A DNA stretch of 64,000 nt, from assembly GCF_900446255.1 (NCBI RefSeq), contig NZ_UIGI01000002.1:124001-188000 (forward strand), in the 5' to 3' direction. Positions 9,569 through 18,119 of the stretch are shown here, in pieces. Below the pieces are notes generated by a model. That model was given only the letters and a program-made list of their open reading frames with translations, searched no databases and was not told the origin of the DNA. This DNA comes from Buttiauxella agrestis (lineage in GTDB: Bacteria; Pseudomonadota; Gammaproteobacteria; Enterobacterales; Enterobacteriaceae). Position 1 is the first letter of the stretch, and each line of letters begins with the position of its first letter. A program made the translations under genes and the position numbers.

Positions 9569-10071
9569 TGAGTGGTAACCTCATTAAAGTTTTCATTGCT
9601 ACCCAGCGATTTTAACTCATCCATCAATGCGTCCCCGTCGATATAGGTGACAATTTTCACACTTGAAGGAATTGAAAAAGTCAGTGCCGAATCAATGACC
9701 AAAAATCCATTCAAACGGTATAACGCCATCAATTTTCGGGTGTATATGCGGAATTCTGGTTCTAACTTTGCGATTTCTCTTTCATCACTATTTTTTAAAT
9801 TATTCTGCCGTAAAAAATCATCTCTGATTTCTGAAACGTTCATCACAGCAATACGGGGGGTATCCGTACCAAATGTTGGCATTTTAAAAGTAGAAATATA
9901 TTTATATCCGTAGATACCGACAATGGTTAAAAGGAGCGCACCGGCAGCAATCTTTAGCACTTTTTCCAGTTCAAATTCTAAAGTTACTTTTTTTACCGCC
10001 TTGCGGCCCCCACCAACAGGGGCCTCAACTTCTGGTAAAGTAATTTCTTTTTTATCGTCTTTGTCTGTCAC
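9565..10071 (-). CDS. Inner-membrane transfer protein, TrbI-like, 168 aa
   Basis: A charged cytoplasmic N-terminus (about 35 residues) is followed by one membrane helix ('IAAGALLLTIVGIYGYKYI') and a periplasmic domain. The pattern 'IAVMNVSEIRDDFL' then 'GFLVIDSALTFSIPSSVKIVTY' resembles F-type TrbI, a bitopic protein affecting pilus retraction. The match is from memory of the family pattern and is only moderate. A TAAAGTTACTTTT copy of the dispersed palindrome is at 9979-9991. Confidence 0.45.
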   Translation of the reverse strand: MTDKDDKKEITLPEVEAPVGGGRKAVKKVTLEFELEKVLKIAAGALLLTIVGIYGYKYISTFKMPTFGTDTPRIAVMNVSEIRDDFLRQNNLKNSDEREIAKLEPEFRIYTRKLMALYRLNGFLVIDSALTFSIPSSVKIVTYIDGDALMDELKSLGSNENFNEVTTQ

Positions 10072-10082
10072 GGGAGTCTTCC

Positions 10083-11450
10083 TTATCGTGCAACCAGATT
10101 TGTTGGAATTGTTGCTCCTGACTGGACAACAAAGGTGATAGGGCGGCCAGGGCTAATTTCAACTACAGGCCACTGTTGCTCTGCAATACTGGTGTAGTAA
10201 TCAACTAATCTGTTCAAACCTCCACTCGCAGCTCCGCTTCCGGCCAAGGCCCCAAGCGCACCGAAATTCGGCGTTTGATACTGTGCTTGAGAATTAGGGT
10301 CGATGTTGAGCGAAGATACCTTGCTAGGGCTTAAACTTCCGGCCAAGGCTGACAATCCCCCTGCAAATGCAGAACCGGCTATTGCATTACCATTTCGGCT
10401 AATCAGATTGCCACGAATGCCATTTTTACCGTCGTTTTCGGAAACAGCGTAAGCTTCCAGCTTGACGTCAAACGCCTTACCTTTTGAGTTAACACAAGAG
10501 ATTGATGTGGCCCGTATGTAGGCTCGTTGAGATGCCAGATCACCAACTGCGGAGCCCAAGAGGTTGCAATCTCGAAGGTCCATAGTGAAATTATTAGGCA
10601 TCAACACATCTTTCTTGATTCGCATCGTGACTGGCATGGGCTCGGCCTTCGATGACATACTCGTAGGCGCTTCTAAGCCTGTGATGAGTACTCCGGTAAT
10701 AATTGATGTCGCAGGTAAATACATTTCATCTTTTCTGGCTGCGTGACGAGCTTTGCTATCAACTGGTGTTGTCCCATCAGTTTTAACTGTCCTCATACCT
10801 GCCTTTTCAGCACCCGGGAAAACTTCTTTACCTTCTTTAATCTTTTGTTCTGAAATAGGCGTAACCTGAATCACTCCTCCAGAGGCATTTGTTTTAATGG
10901 ATGATTGAGTAATTGTGCGCATAGGACTCATACGCTGTGGTGTAATTACACCACCTGCATCATAGCCATTATTAACAGCAGCATTGGTATTGAGTTGGTA
11001 CGGCGTTGCAGCCGGAGTTGCCCCACTGTTACTTTGTGGAGGATTGCGGCTATCGAGGCTTCGATTTGGATTATTTCGGTTAGCCTGCATATCTATAAGC
11101 TGCTGCTTAAGCTGACCCAACTGTGAGTTCAGTTCGGCAACCTGAGTCCTTGTTTCCGACTGTATTTTTTCGGCCTTATCACGCTCAGCTTTAGCTTCAT
11201 TCTGATCTTTTCGGTTCTGTTTAATCATCTCGTCATAAGTCAGCTGGCTTTGTTTAGAATCCAGCTTATTCATTTGAGACTCATCGAGTAATAGCCCCGT
11301 TTGCATATCTTTCTTTTGGGTATTGACTCGTTTCTTTTCAGCAGGGCTGAAAAGTGATTGGCTGATGAAAAATATCAAAACGGCAATAATGACAATCAGC
11401 GTACCATACCGAAAGGATTTATTCGTTTCCCATTGTTTTTTAATGTCCAT
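10083..11450 (-). CDS. traB: TraB-type envelope-spanning secretion protein, 455 aa
   Basis: TraB/VirB10 proteins bridge inner and outer membranes in the core complex. An N-terminal membrane helix (about residues 16-35, 'LIVIIAVLIFFIS') is followed by a long charged coiled coil (to about residue 140) and a Pro/Asn-rich linker. The C-terminal VirB10-like beta domain contains 'YLPATSIITGVLITGLEAPT'. The start was set at the ATG at 11450 because GGAG lies 6 bp upstream; an open frame continues back to 11504. The upstream gene's stop overlaps this start. Confidence 0.87.
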   Translation of the reverse strand: MDIKKQWETNKSFRYGTLIVIIAVLIFFISQSLFSPAEKKRVNTQKKDMQTGLLLDESQMNKLDSKQSQLTYDEMIKQNRKDQNEAKAERDKAEKIQSETRTQVAELNSQLGQLKQQLIDMQANRNNPNRSLDSRNPPQSNSGATPAATPYQLNTNAAVNNGYDAGGVITPQRMSPMRTITQSSIKTNASGGVIQVTPISEQKIKEGKEVFPGAEKAGMRTVKTDGTTPVDSKARHAARKDEMYLPATSIITGVLITGLEAPTSMSSKAEPMPVTMRIKKDVLMPNNFTMDLRDCNLLGSAVGDLASQRAYIRATSISCVNSKGKAFDVKLEAYAVSENDGKNGIRGNLISRNGNAIAGSAFAGGLSALAGSLSPSKVSSLNIDPNSQAQYQTPNFGALGALAGSGAASGGLNRLVDYYTSIAEQQWPVVEISPGRPITFVVQSGATIPTNLVAR

Positions 11451-11886
11451 TCTCTGCTCCGTTTTGAGGTGCCAGATATCGCTTAATTTTGATTTGCCGC
11501 TCACTATCTTTTAGTTGCGGTACAATGTAAGGCTGTCCTGCTTTCACCCAGGATTCATCATTAGAACTGTGTATAACCTGATCAATATCTTGCACATGCA
11601 ACTGTTCTGAAGTTACTTTTTTTGAATTCGTTTTTTTCTCGGTTTGATCTAATGACGATTCGGCTTTGCTACTTACAAATTTGGATTCTAAAGAATCATC
11701 AGCAAATTTGATTACCGTCTTATTCTCCTCAGGTAGAGAAATCGAAATCACCGGCTCACTTGGAAGTATTTGTATCTCACTCCGCTCTATATAATTACTT
11801 ATGTAATAACAGCGTGTAATTAAGAAAACACTAAAACCCACCAAGGAACATTTTATAAACTTTCCAAAAGTAACTTTTATATTCAT
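11440..11886 (-). CDS. Small transfer-operon protein between traK and traB, 148 aa
   Basis: Not recognised. One N-terminal membrane segment ('CSLVGFSVFLITRCYYI') is followed by a Ser/Glu/Lys-rich, probably disordered stretch and a basic C-terminus. The position corresponds to small accessory genes in other F/HI-type operons, but no family signature is visible. It overlaps traK by 4 bases and traB by 11, so it is translationally coupled. A perfect copy of the dispersed palindrome overlaps its first codons (11866-11878). Confidence 0.7.
   Translation of the reverse strand: MNIKVTFGKFIKCSLVGFSVFLITRCYYISNYIERSEIQILPSEPVISISLPEENKTVIKFADDSLESKFVSSKAESSLDQTEKKTNSKKVTSEQLHVQDIDQVIHSSNDESWVKAGQPYIVPQLKDSERQIKIKRYLAPQNGAENGH
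11866..11878. repeat. Dispersed palindrome, perfect copy inside the tra operon
   Basis: AAAAGTAACTTTT, 8 bp inside the start of the 148-aa gene and just past the traK stop. Confidence 0.7.
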
Positions 11887-13112
11887 TTGCTATTGATCAG
11901 ACTTGGTCTCGTTGTTACACGGGCCTTACGCTCCTGGAAGAGCTTATCCCTGACGATATACAGTTCGGTTTCTTCACCCGGTTGTAGGAATGCTTTATCA
12001 AAAAGAGCACTAGCAATGACGCCTTCAGTCAGGCATTGCTGATCAGCTACAACCTGCCCATAAGGTTTATCATTCTTTACCAGCACGATATCAATCAACT
12101 CTCGGGACCCTACAAGACGTTGACCGAGTTTTGCATACATGTTGAATTTACAGGGTGCTTGTTCGCTTGCTGGAATGCGTGACAAACGCTCTGTCTGAAG
12201 ACTGAAACCTGACGGAACTTCACCTAGAGCTACAGGCGTGAGCAAATCCATAATACGTTGTTTGTGATCATCCTGGCGCGGGTCAGAAGGGCTCATTTCT
12301 TCTTGTTGGGAACGCTCGAGCATTTCTTGATACTGCTGCGCATCAATAGATTTCTCTCTCTTCGCCTGCATTTGAGGACTCAGCGAAGTGTTTACTGAAA
12401 TCATTGCCCCTGGCACATCCAGTGGGATTAGTGTCAGGTTATAAGTACTTTCTGGAACATTGTCTTCTGACAGCATAATTCCGATTGGCTTGGCAATATT
12501 GGTGGTGATGTATACATCTCCACCATCAACAAAAATACTGGCATCCTGCTCAGGCGTTGAAGTACTGACAGAAGCGTTCTTGAACGTAGTCGAAATTCTG
12601 TTTTGTAAGCCTTTGGATACCGGTAAAACTATATTTCCGCCTGGGGGAACGTTAACCTTTTGGACTTCCTGATAGCGGCTCTTAGCCTCTGTAAACAGGA
12701 CATCAGTTTTAGACGGCGCTGCGGTTTGAGCTTTCTGAGGCGCTCCAGCTGCTCCATCAGTACGTCCACGGCCATATTCGTCAAAATTACCTGAGGCTAT
12801 TTGTGCGTCATATCCCGGCAATGTAGGGTTCTTGTTCAGTGCGTCAGTGATTGCATTAACAGCAGGTGAAGATGAACTGGCACCAGACAGAGGGACTTGT
12901 GGAAGTGCTGTCGTTGGTTTGTTTGTAGTCGGTGATTCAGATGCCATTGCCGATTGTGCAACCTTTTGAACACTATCTGCTCCCACAGGTATTGCCACGG
13001 GGTTATTGACGGCAGCTGGCAATTGATAATCTTCAGCATAAACGCTGTGGACTATTCCCAGACTCAATAGCATTGCCATCGATTTAACTTTGAAATCCCT
13101 CAAGTTTTTCAT
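11883..13112 (-). CDS. traK: TraK-type outer-membrane-core protein, 409 aa
   Basis: TraK is the VirB9 counterpart of F-type systems and joins TraV and TraB in the outer-membrane core. A signal peptide ends near VYA-E (about residue 26). A Pro/Ser/Thr-rich linker follows, then a beta-rich domain with 'NIAKPIGIMLSEDNVP' and 'YNLTLIPLDVPGAMISV', the typical TraK/VirB9 strand pattern. The start at 13112 has GGGGAA upstream overlapping the traE stop; the open frame extends to 13169 but lacks a signal sequence there. Confidence 0.85.
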   Translation of the reverse strand: MKNLRDFKVKSMAMLLSLGIVHSVYAEDYQLPAAVNNPVAIPVGADSVQKVAQSAMASESPTTNKPTTALPQVPLSGASSSSPAVNAITDALNKNPTLPGYDAQIASGNFDEYGRGRTDGAAGAPQKAQTAAPSKTDVLFTEAKSRYQEVQKVNVPPGGNIVLPVSKGLQNRISTTFKNASVSTSTPEQDASIFVDGGDVYITTNIAKPIGIMLSEDNVPESTYNLTLIPLDVPGAMISVNTSLSPQMQAKREKSIDAQQYQEMLERSQQEEMSPSDPRQDDHKQRIMDLLTPVALGEVPSGFSLQTERLSRIPASEQAPCKFNMYAKLGQRLVGSRELIDIVLVKNDKPYGQVVADQQCLTEGVIASALFDKAFLQPGEETELYIVRDKLFQERKARVTTRPSLINSK

Positions 13113-13113
13113 T

Positions 13114-13902
13114 CTATTCCCCGGATGTGGTTGGCGGATTGTCCAGTTTTTCAAGTTGCTCTTTACCATTTATCGTTATTTTTTTGATATTTGGTGTACC
13201 GGCATACTGGTTTGCATAGGCAATTCGTGGCATACCCTGGCGTAAGCCTATAACCCACTCATAAGTCCATTTCGACGTCTCTTGCTTGTCAGAAACATTC
13301 GTTAACTTCGTAGTTTTAGTTCCCCAGACATAGACCATGTCATTTTTTTCGTCGAAATAAATATCAATCGGAGTAAAGGTCTGATCGACCCCCCTTGTTT
13401 GCATGATATTTATTTGGCTTTGTAATTCCGCAGCAATCCGACCTTGAAGCTCTGGAGAAAGTGATTTGATAATGTAATCCATGACGAATTGAATGTTTTT
13501 TGGGTTTATGTTCCCCAACATAGTGCTGTAAAAAAGGGCCCACTGAGTCTTGTAGGATTCAGAGGCTTTATTACCAATCACTCGAATTTCTTCGTTCATA
13601 TTCGGAGGGATGACTACAGTTACTGGTTTATCCAGGAAAATTTCTTTCCCGACTAACCCAGCAATAATTACTAATGCCAGTATGTTGGCATTAATGATTT
13701 TTGTATTCCGGCTTATCAATTCACCATAAGCGATCCCAGCCGGTGAGCTTTTCGATGTCGGGCTCATGTGCGAGCGGGTATCCAAAAAGCGACCATTTCT
13801 CTTCTGAGTACTTTTCTGAAGGTTTTCAGTTTCGGGAGTATTATCGCTCGCCTCTTTTTTAAAGAGAATGGCTTTTATTTTTTCGTAAATATTCATATTC
13901 AA
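13114..13902 (-). CDS. traE: TraE-type inner-membrane transfer protein, 262 aa
   Basis: TraE (VirB8-like) is a bitopic inner-membrane protein needed for pilus assembly. A charged N-terminus is followed by one hydrophobic segment (about residues 72-92, 'INANILALVIIAGLVGKEIF') and a periplasmic domain with the family's conserved 'Y...Lxxx NPKNIQFVMDYI' pattern. It is longer at the N-terminus than F TraE. An alternative ATG lies two codons downstream. It ends 2 bases before the traK start. Confidence 0.85.
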   Translation of the reverse strand: MNMNIYEKIKAILFKKEASDNTPETENLQKSTQKRNGRFLDTRSHMSPTSKSSPAGIAYGELISRNTKIINANILALVIIAGLVGKEIFLDKPVTVVIPPNMNEEIRVIGNKASESYKTQWALFYSTMLGNINPKNIQFVMDYIIKSLSPELQGRIAAELQSQINIMQTRGVDQTFTPIDIYFDEKNDMVYVWGTKTTKLTNVSDKQETSKWTYEWVIGLRQGMPRIAYANQYAGTPNIKKITINGKEQLEKLDNPPTTSGE

Positions 13903-13923
13903 CCTTATGGTGTATTCGTGATT

Positions 13924-14238
13924 TCAGGAATACAGGTCGCGAATAAATGGGTCACTAAAGTAGCGACTGCTAAATACCGTTTTTCCCGGCAGGAATCCCA
14001 GCCACCACGCTTTATGCCGCAGGTAACCACGAATCCCTAGTTCAGCAGCCTTTTTGTAGGCTACCCAGTAAATCGCTGCAATTACGGTTGCGATGGTAAA
14101 ACAGTCAAAAATATTACCAAATGCACACAGTAAAAAACTAAGGCCCAATTGCTTGGCATCCCAGAACAAAATGAGCAAAGGCATGTTTATCCGATAGGGA
14201 AAACGGTAACTATGTTTTGGTACTGCATGCTCTGTCAT
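13924..14238 (-). CDS. traL: TraL-type inner-membrane pilus assembly protein, 104 aa
   Basis: It has the length and hydrophobic profile of TraL (VirB3-like): an N-terminal 'YRFPYRINMP' followed by two closely spaced hydrophobic stretches. It lies between pilin and traE, as in F and HI plasmids. A perfect 18-bp palindrome separates it from traA. Confidence 0.85.
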   Translation of the reverse strand: MTEHAVPKHSYRFPYRINMPLLILFWDAKQLGLSFLLCAFGNIFDCFTIATVIAAIYWVAYKKAAELGIRGYLRHKAWWLGFLPGKTVFSSRYFSDPFIRDLYS

Positions 14239-14250
14239 GAATTACCTTAG

Positions 14251-14268
14251 GAGGGGGCTAGCCCCCTC
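14251..14268 (-). terminator. Perfect GC-rich palindrome between traA and traL
   Basis: GAGGGGGCTAGCCCCCTC is fully self-complementary. It lies 18 bp past the pilin stop and 12 bp before the traL start. It has no T-run, so it more likely protects the pilin mRNA 3' end or causes partial termination, allowing more pilin than assembly proteins. Confidence 0.6.
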
Positions 14269-14285
14269 GTTAGAATCGGGAGCTT

Positions 14286-14633
14286 TTAGAGCGGTACACC
14301 AGCATCCATAAATCCGCCGATGATTTTTTCACCGTTAGCAATGATCAGCATGATGAGGAACGAAACTGCGGCCAGACCTGGGTTTGGTTTCAGAACAGAA
14401 AAGTAACCGCATGAGAAGAGCATGCAAGCGGCGAGGATCTTACCTGGGGCTCCTGTCAAACCTTCGCTAAGGTATGACCAAATTTCACCAAGAGCACCAT
14501 CATCAGAACCTGCATAGGCGAAACCACAAGTCAAAACAGTTAGAATGACTAACAGCGTGATGTTGAGTGCTTTGGTTTTATTTACGGTCTGCTTTTTATC
14601 AGTCGCAAAGTTTTTGTTTAACGTAAGTTCCAT
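14286..14633 (-). CDS. traA: TraA-type propilin, 115 aa
   Basis: This is the major pilus subunit precursor. A long leader (about 41 residues) ends at AYA-G, giving a mature pilin of about 74 residues with two hydrophobic helices ('ILAACMLFSCGYF' and 'LAAVSFLIMLIIANG'), like F pilin. The start was set at ATG 14633 because GGAG lies 5 bp upstream; an open frame from a TTG at 14699 exists but lacks a good binding site. It is the first gene of the transfer operon here. Confidence 0.85.
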   Translation of the reverse strand: MELTLNKNFATDKKQTVNKTKALNITLLVILTVLTCGFAYAGSDDGALGEIWSYLSEGLTGAPGKILAACMLFSCGYFSVLKPNPGLAAVSFLIMLIIANGEKIIGGFMDAGVPL

Positions 14634-14832
14634 ATCGACTCCGAAAGTTAGTGGGTTAACGAAAGCAGGGATATCGTACCTATCTTTTTTCTGGCTCAAG
14701 ATCGGATAGACCCCGATTTTTTTCGCTTTAGTACGAGGGAAAGGATTGAGCTGAAAACTAACGATTTCGACGCATAATTTTTTAAAAAAGAACTTTAAAA
14801 AAACCTGATTAAATTTTGTTCCCTTTTAATAA
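14634..14832. other. Region upstream of the transfer operon
   Basis: About 200 bp between traA and the origin. It is AT-rich, with A/T tracts near 14780-14830, and probably contains the minus-strand tra promoter, but no clear -35/-10 pair could be fixed. Confidence 0.3.
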
Positions 14833-14895
14833 GATCTCTCTTTTTAGATCTCAAAAGGATCTCTAAAAGATCTCAAACAGATCTCAACTGATCTC
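14833..14895. repeat. Six GATCTC repeats at helical spacing in the origin
   Basis: GATCTC begins at 14833, 14847, 14858, 14869, 14880 and 14890, with spacing 14, 11, 11, 11 and 10 bp. Each contains a Dam site (GATC). The cluster lies next to an AT-rich segment and about 55 bp before the first iteron. Phage P1 oriR has a similar set of GATC-containing repeats beside its iterons, needed for Dam-dependent opening. This suggests the unwinding element of the origin. Confidence 0.65.
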
Positions 14896-14949
14896 CATGC
14901 TGATTTGTTGTTTTAATTCATGGGATTAGGGTGTGTTTTGAACCGGGCG

Positions 14950-15681
14950 GACGGACACTTTGACCAAACTCACGGACACTGTGACCATGCAGACGGACGA
15001 TTCGAAATGAGAACGGACACTTATACCAACGAAGCGGCTGGTTAAACCGGTATGACGGACACTTACTCCATAGTTATCCACAGGTTCTATATTTTTCAGT
15101 TACTTAGGTTGTTGATAAGGTGTTGGTATCCTTTTTCTTAGCTTTATGGAATTAACTCTCCTAAGAAACGACCATCCATTCTGTCTGATTGAGGCTAAAT
15201 CTTTAGCTGCCAGAACGGACATAAAAACCATATAGACGGACATTTAAATGGTCGAACTGATCTACAGATGCATAAATGATTTGATTGTCTGGTCCTCTGG
15301 CCTATACATCTAACCAAACAGACGGACATTTAGGTTTGAAAGTACAGTTTTCACCAACTGGACGGACATTTATGAGAGGGGACGTAGTATCCCGCCGAGC
15401 TGACGGACATTTAACTGTTGTTAGTAGATTTCTAACCAAGATGACGGACACTTAAACCGAGCAGGCGGACAGTTAGCGTTGAAAAGTATTTATCTAGCCA
15501 AGTAGACGGACATTTATCATTCAACAGTATTTATCTAGCCGACTAGACGGACATTTATCATTGAACGGTATTCCCTAACCAGGTAGACGGACATTTATCT
15601 CTAAACGTACTTATCCAAACCAAGAGGACGGACACTTAAGTGATTGTCACCCTCGAAAACCTGGAAGTCGGACACTTTGGC
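14950..15681 (+). repeat. oriV: Origin iterons, about 17 direct copies of GACGGACAYTTA
   Basis: Copies of the core begin near 14950, 14972, 14992, 15012, 15054, 15213, 15235, 15321, 15361, 15402, 15443, 15464, 15505, 15546, 15586, 15627 and 15667. Several are degenerate, for example at 14992 and 15464. Spacing is often about 41 bp or half that, so copies tend to lie on the same DNA face. They precede the initiator gene and should be its binding sites for replication start and copy-number control. No coding region lies here. Confidence 0.85.
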
Positions 15682-15990
15682 TGCATGCTAATATCAGTTT
15701 CACATGGTAATGGTTACATGAACGGGCGAATTTGCGCTTAATGAAAGGGTCGGAAGTTACTTTTTCTGACTGGCTTACACTGTTAAATGCTTTTTAATGT
15801 GATCACGTTAACAAAGTTAATAACGTTATTCTTATGTGGAAAAAGTACTTTTTATCAATAAATAGCCTTCCTACTGGTACTTTTTAACTCATCCGCTTTG
15901 ATTTCTGAAGTTGTTGTATTAACACTTTTCTAACTGCTGTCCGGACCACTCAACTAAAGTTAACCCCCCCTCAACCCGCTGCGCCTCTAT
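15682..15990. other. Non-coding spacer between iteron arrays
   Basis: No gene or iteron seen. A two-mismatch relative of the dispersed palindrome (GGAAGTTACTTTT, 15752-15764) and a centreless version (AAAAGTACTTTT, 15841-15852) occur here, with AT-rich stretches near 15790-15870. Confidence 0.4.
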
Positions 15991-16156
15991 TAAGTGTCCG
16001 TCTACTTGGCTAATGAGATAAGTGTCCGTCAGATTGGCAAGAAAGGGGTAGGTAGATAAATGTCCGTCGAACTGGCATTGTTGAAGGCTACTAAAAAGAG
16101 AGTAGGAAAGTGATGTGTGATGCCGAAGTGAACGAAATTTGGTTAGGTGTCCATCT
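15991..16156 (-). repeat. Inverted iterons before rep, probable copy-control site
   Basis: The iteron occurs in opposite orientation: TAAGTGTCCGTC at 15991, TAAGTGTCCGTC at 16019 and TAAATGTCCGTC near 16057, plus a weaker GTGTCCATC near 16148. Their position just upstream of rep suits autoregulation and handcuffing with the main array, as in other iteron plasmids. Confidence 0.7.
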
Positions 16157-16375
16157 ACTGTTCATGATTTAGGCCACGGACTCTGATAGGGATGCAAAAG
16201 TTACTTTCCGAAAAAACATAATTGTTTGGATAGTGAATTTTCATCGCTCCAATATCGAAACATTTTAAGCAAAGTGTTTCATATTGTTTCAAAATGCTCG
16301 GGATGTTGATTCATCCCACTTGTTTTTGTGTACAATCAGGTACAACAAAACAAATGCAATACCAGCAGGTTTTAG

Positions 16376-18007
16376 ATGGATATCTCAACAATAGTCGATT
16401 CATTCATAACAACTAGGTTTGGACATAAACAGGCTGATATCGACGAAGTCTTTTATGAGGCTTTGTTATCAAGCCTCGTGACCAAAGTACAAGCCAGGTT
16501 AAACAAAGAGATCTTTGCATCTTTCGCTAATGATCCTGAAATGCAAAAGGATTTAGTGGTCGCGATCCTGGAAAAGCTGCATAAAGGCAGTGAAGTAACA
16601 AAGCCTGTTGATGAACAAAGATCTGACGATGAAAAGGTCCCGGCCAATACAGCAAATCAAATCAATGATGGCCCAGTAGTAACCTCCGTTGCTTCGCCTT
16701 CGTCGTCTCCTGTCAAAGAGCCTGAATCAGTACCGGTATCCGCAGTTAAGGTAGAACCTGAAAATAATTCGAATGGTGTCATCACTGGTGTTCTGGAACC
16801 GGAAGACTTCAATGATGAACTGAGCGAGTTGATCCCTGATGACGGCATCATGGGAAAAAATAATAAATTTCCTAAAGAGGTGCAATCGCATCCCTTAGTC
16901 CTGCTAAGAATTCCATTATTTGTAGCTGGTCGGCACAATCACAAGTCAACTGACCTTACAGACCACGAGTCGGGTAAAGATATCATTAGCAGGTTTTCGG
17001 CCCAGGGATACGAAGGGTTCGACACAGTACATATAGAGGGTCCTACAATGAACTCTCTTCACTTTATTGTGTGGAATGCCATCGTCAGATGTTTTAGGGA
17101 AACAAGTAAAGCAGAGTTGGTCAAAGGTGAAGGAACGATTGTCATACCCTTTACCAAATTCATGGATTACTCCGGTGTTAGCGCTAAGAACAAGCGTATG
17201 AAGCAGCGGGAAAAAATCATTGAAGCGATGAGAGACATTAAAAAACAAGTCATCGTCATTCGGAACAAGAAATTACTTCAGGCTGAAAGATATGAACAGG
17301 ACCCGGACGTTGAAGTTAGCGCTGAAGTAGAAGAAGAGGGGGGACTTAAGGAAGCTGTCTATGATTTGATAAGCAGCTACATTATTGATCAGGAGAAAGA
17401 TACCGTACAGGTTTCTGTAAGCCGGACATTCTTTGTCATGTTTTCCACTTACCTTATTCCTATCGATCAGAATATTCTTCTGAAATATAAAAGTGAATTA
17501 CTGCGAATTGTATTGTTATTTATTAATTCTCTTCCAGCAAGCGGAAATAGACATTTAACTCTCAAACGAATCATTGAACGTGCTAAACCGCAGAAAGAGA
17601 CAATAAGAGCTCGTGACTACCATGAAGTGCTTGAGCTAATGTTAGAGCTGAAAAAAACAGAACGGGTATCTTTTGAGCTTATTGAAGCTGAAGACGTAGA
17701 TAAAATTGTTTTCAAGAACTTTTCCCATACCTTACAACGAACACAGAATTCAGAAATTCAACAACCTTCCTTAGCTCGTCGCCCGAAAAGAACCAAATCT
17801 GAAACTGATTTACAGTTCCTCGTGCGTCTAAAGAAATGGTTAAATGGTATCTATCTAAAAATTCAAAAATACTCACAAGATTCAGGTGATCAGAAGTTAA
17901 CCTTCATTCGCTTTAACCGCATCAAGAGTCTATGTGAAGATGCAGCTCTGACCGAAACTAAAGATGCTCGCGAATTTTTCCAAAAGATTTATGACCTTCG
18001 TAAATAG
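16376..18007 (+). CDS. Replication initiator protein, 543 aa
   Basis: It lies directly after the iterons and is the only large gene in the origin region, so it is most likely the initiator that binds them. The N-terminal ~85 residues are helical; residues ~85-150 are Pro/Glu/Ser-rich and probably a flexible linker. The rest looks like winged-helix DNA-binding domains ('HFIVWNAIVRCFRET', 'VIPFTKFMDYSGVSAKNKRMKQREKIIEAM', 'LLKYKSELLRIVLLFINSLP'). Replicon type not assigned; the length exceeds Rep_3 proteins such as P1 RepA. A near-perfect dispersed palindrome is at 16196-16208. Confidence 0.8.
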   Translation: MDISTIVDSFITTRFGHKQADIDEVFYEALLSSLVTKVQARLNKEIFASFANDPEMQKDLVVAILEKLHKGSEVTKPVDEQRSDDEKVPANTANQINDGPVVTSVASPSSSPVKEPESVPVSAVKVEPENNSNGVITGVLEPEDFNDELSELIPDDGIMGKNNKFPKEVQSHPLVLLRIPLFVAGRHNHKSTDLTDHESGKDIISRFSAQGYEGFDTVHIEGPTMNSLHFIVWNAIVRCFRETSKAELVKGEGTIVIPFTKFMDYSGVSAKNKRMKQREKIIEAMRDIKKQVIVIRNKKLLQAERYEQDPDVEVSAEVEEEGGLKEAVYDLISSYIIDQEKDTVQVSVSRTFFVMFSTYLIPIDQNILLKYKSELLRIVLLFINSLPASGNRHLTLKRIIERAKPQKETIRARDYHEVLELMLELKKTERVSFELIEAEDVDKIVFKNFSHTLQRTQNSEIQQPSLARRPKRTKSETDLQFLVRLKKWLNGIYLKIQKYSQDSGDQKLTFIRFNRIKSLCEDAALTETKDAREFFQKIYDLRK

Positions 18008-18011
18008 AATC

Positions 18012-18046
18012 TAATGAAACTACAGTAGGATTTTGTAGTTTCATTA
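18012..18046 (+). terminator. 12-bp inverted repeat after rep
   Basis: TAATGAAACTAC (18012-18023) pairs perfectly with GTAGTTTCATTA (18035-18046). It ends transcription of rep or separates it from the next promoter. The 3' side is AT-rich but not a pure T-run. Confidence 0.65.
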
Positions 18047-18070
18047 ATTTACTTTCTTTCCAGAATTGCT

Positions 18071-18099
18071 ATTAGCATTTTCAACATTGTGTGTATGAT
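18071..18099 (+). promoter_or_regulatory. Shared-family promoter for the ParB-like gene at 18.1 kb
   Basis: ATTAGC (18071-18076, preceded by CT), a 17-bp spacer beginning ATTTT, and TATGAT (18094-18099). The predicted start is about 14 bp before a strong AAAAGGAG binding site. The layout matches the CCCTATTAGC promoters found at 42-63 kb. Confidence 0.65.
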
Positions 18100-18119
18100 C
18101 TCTTAAAAGGAGAACACTT

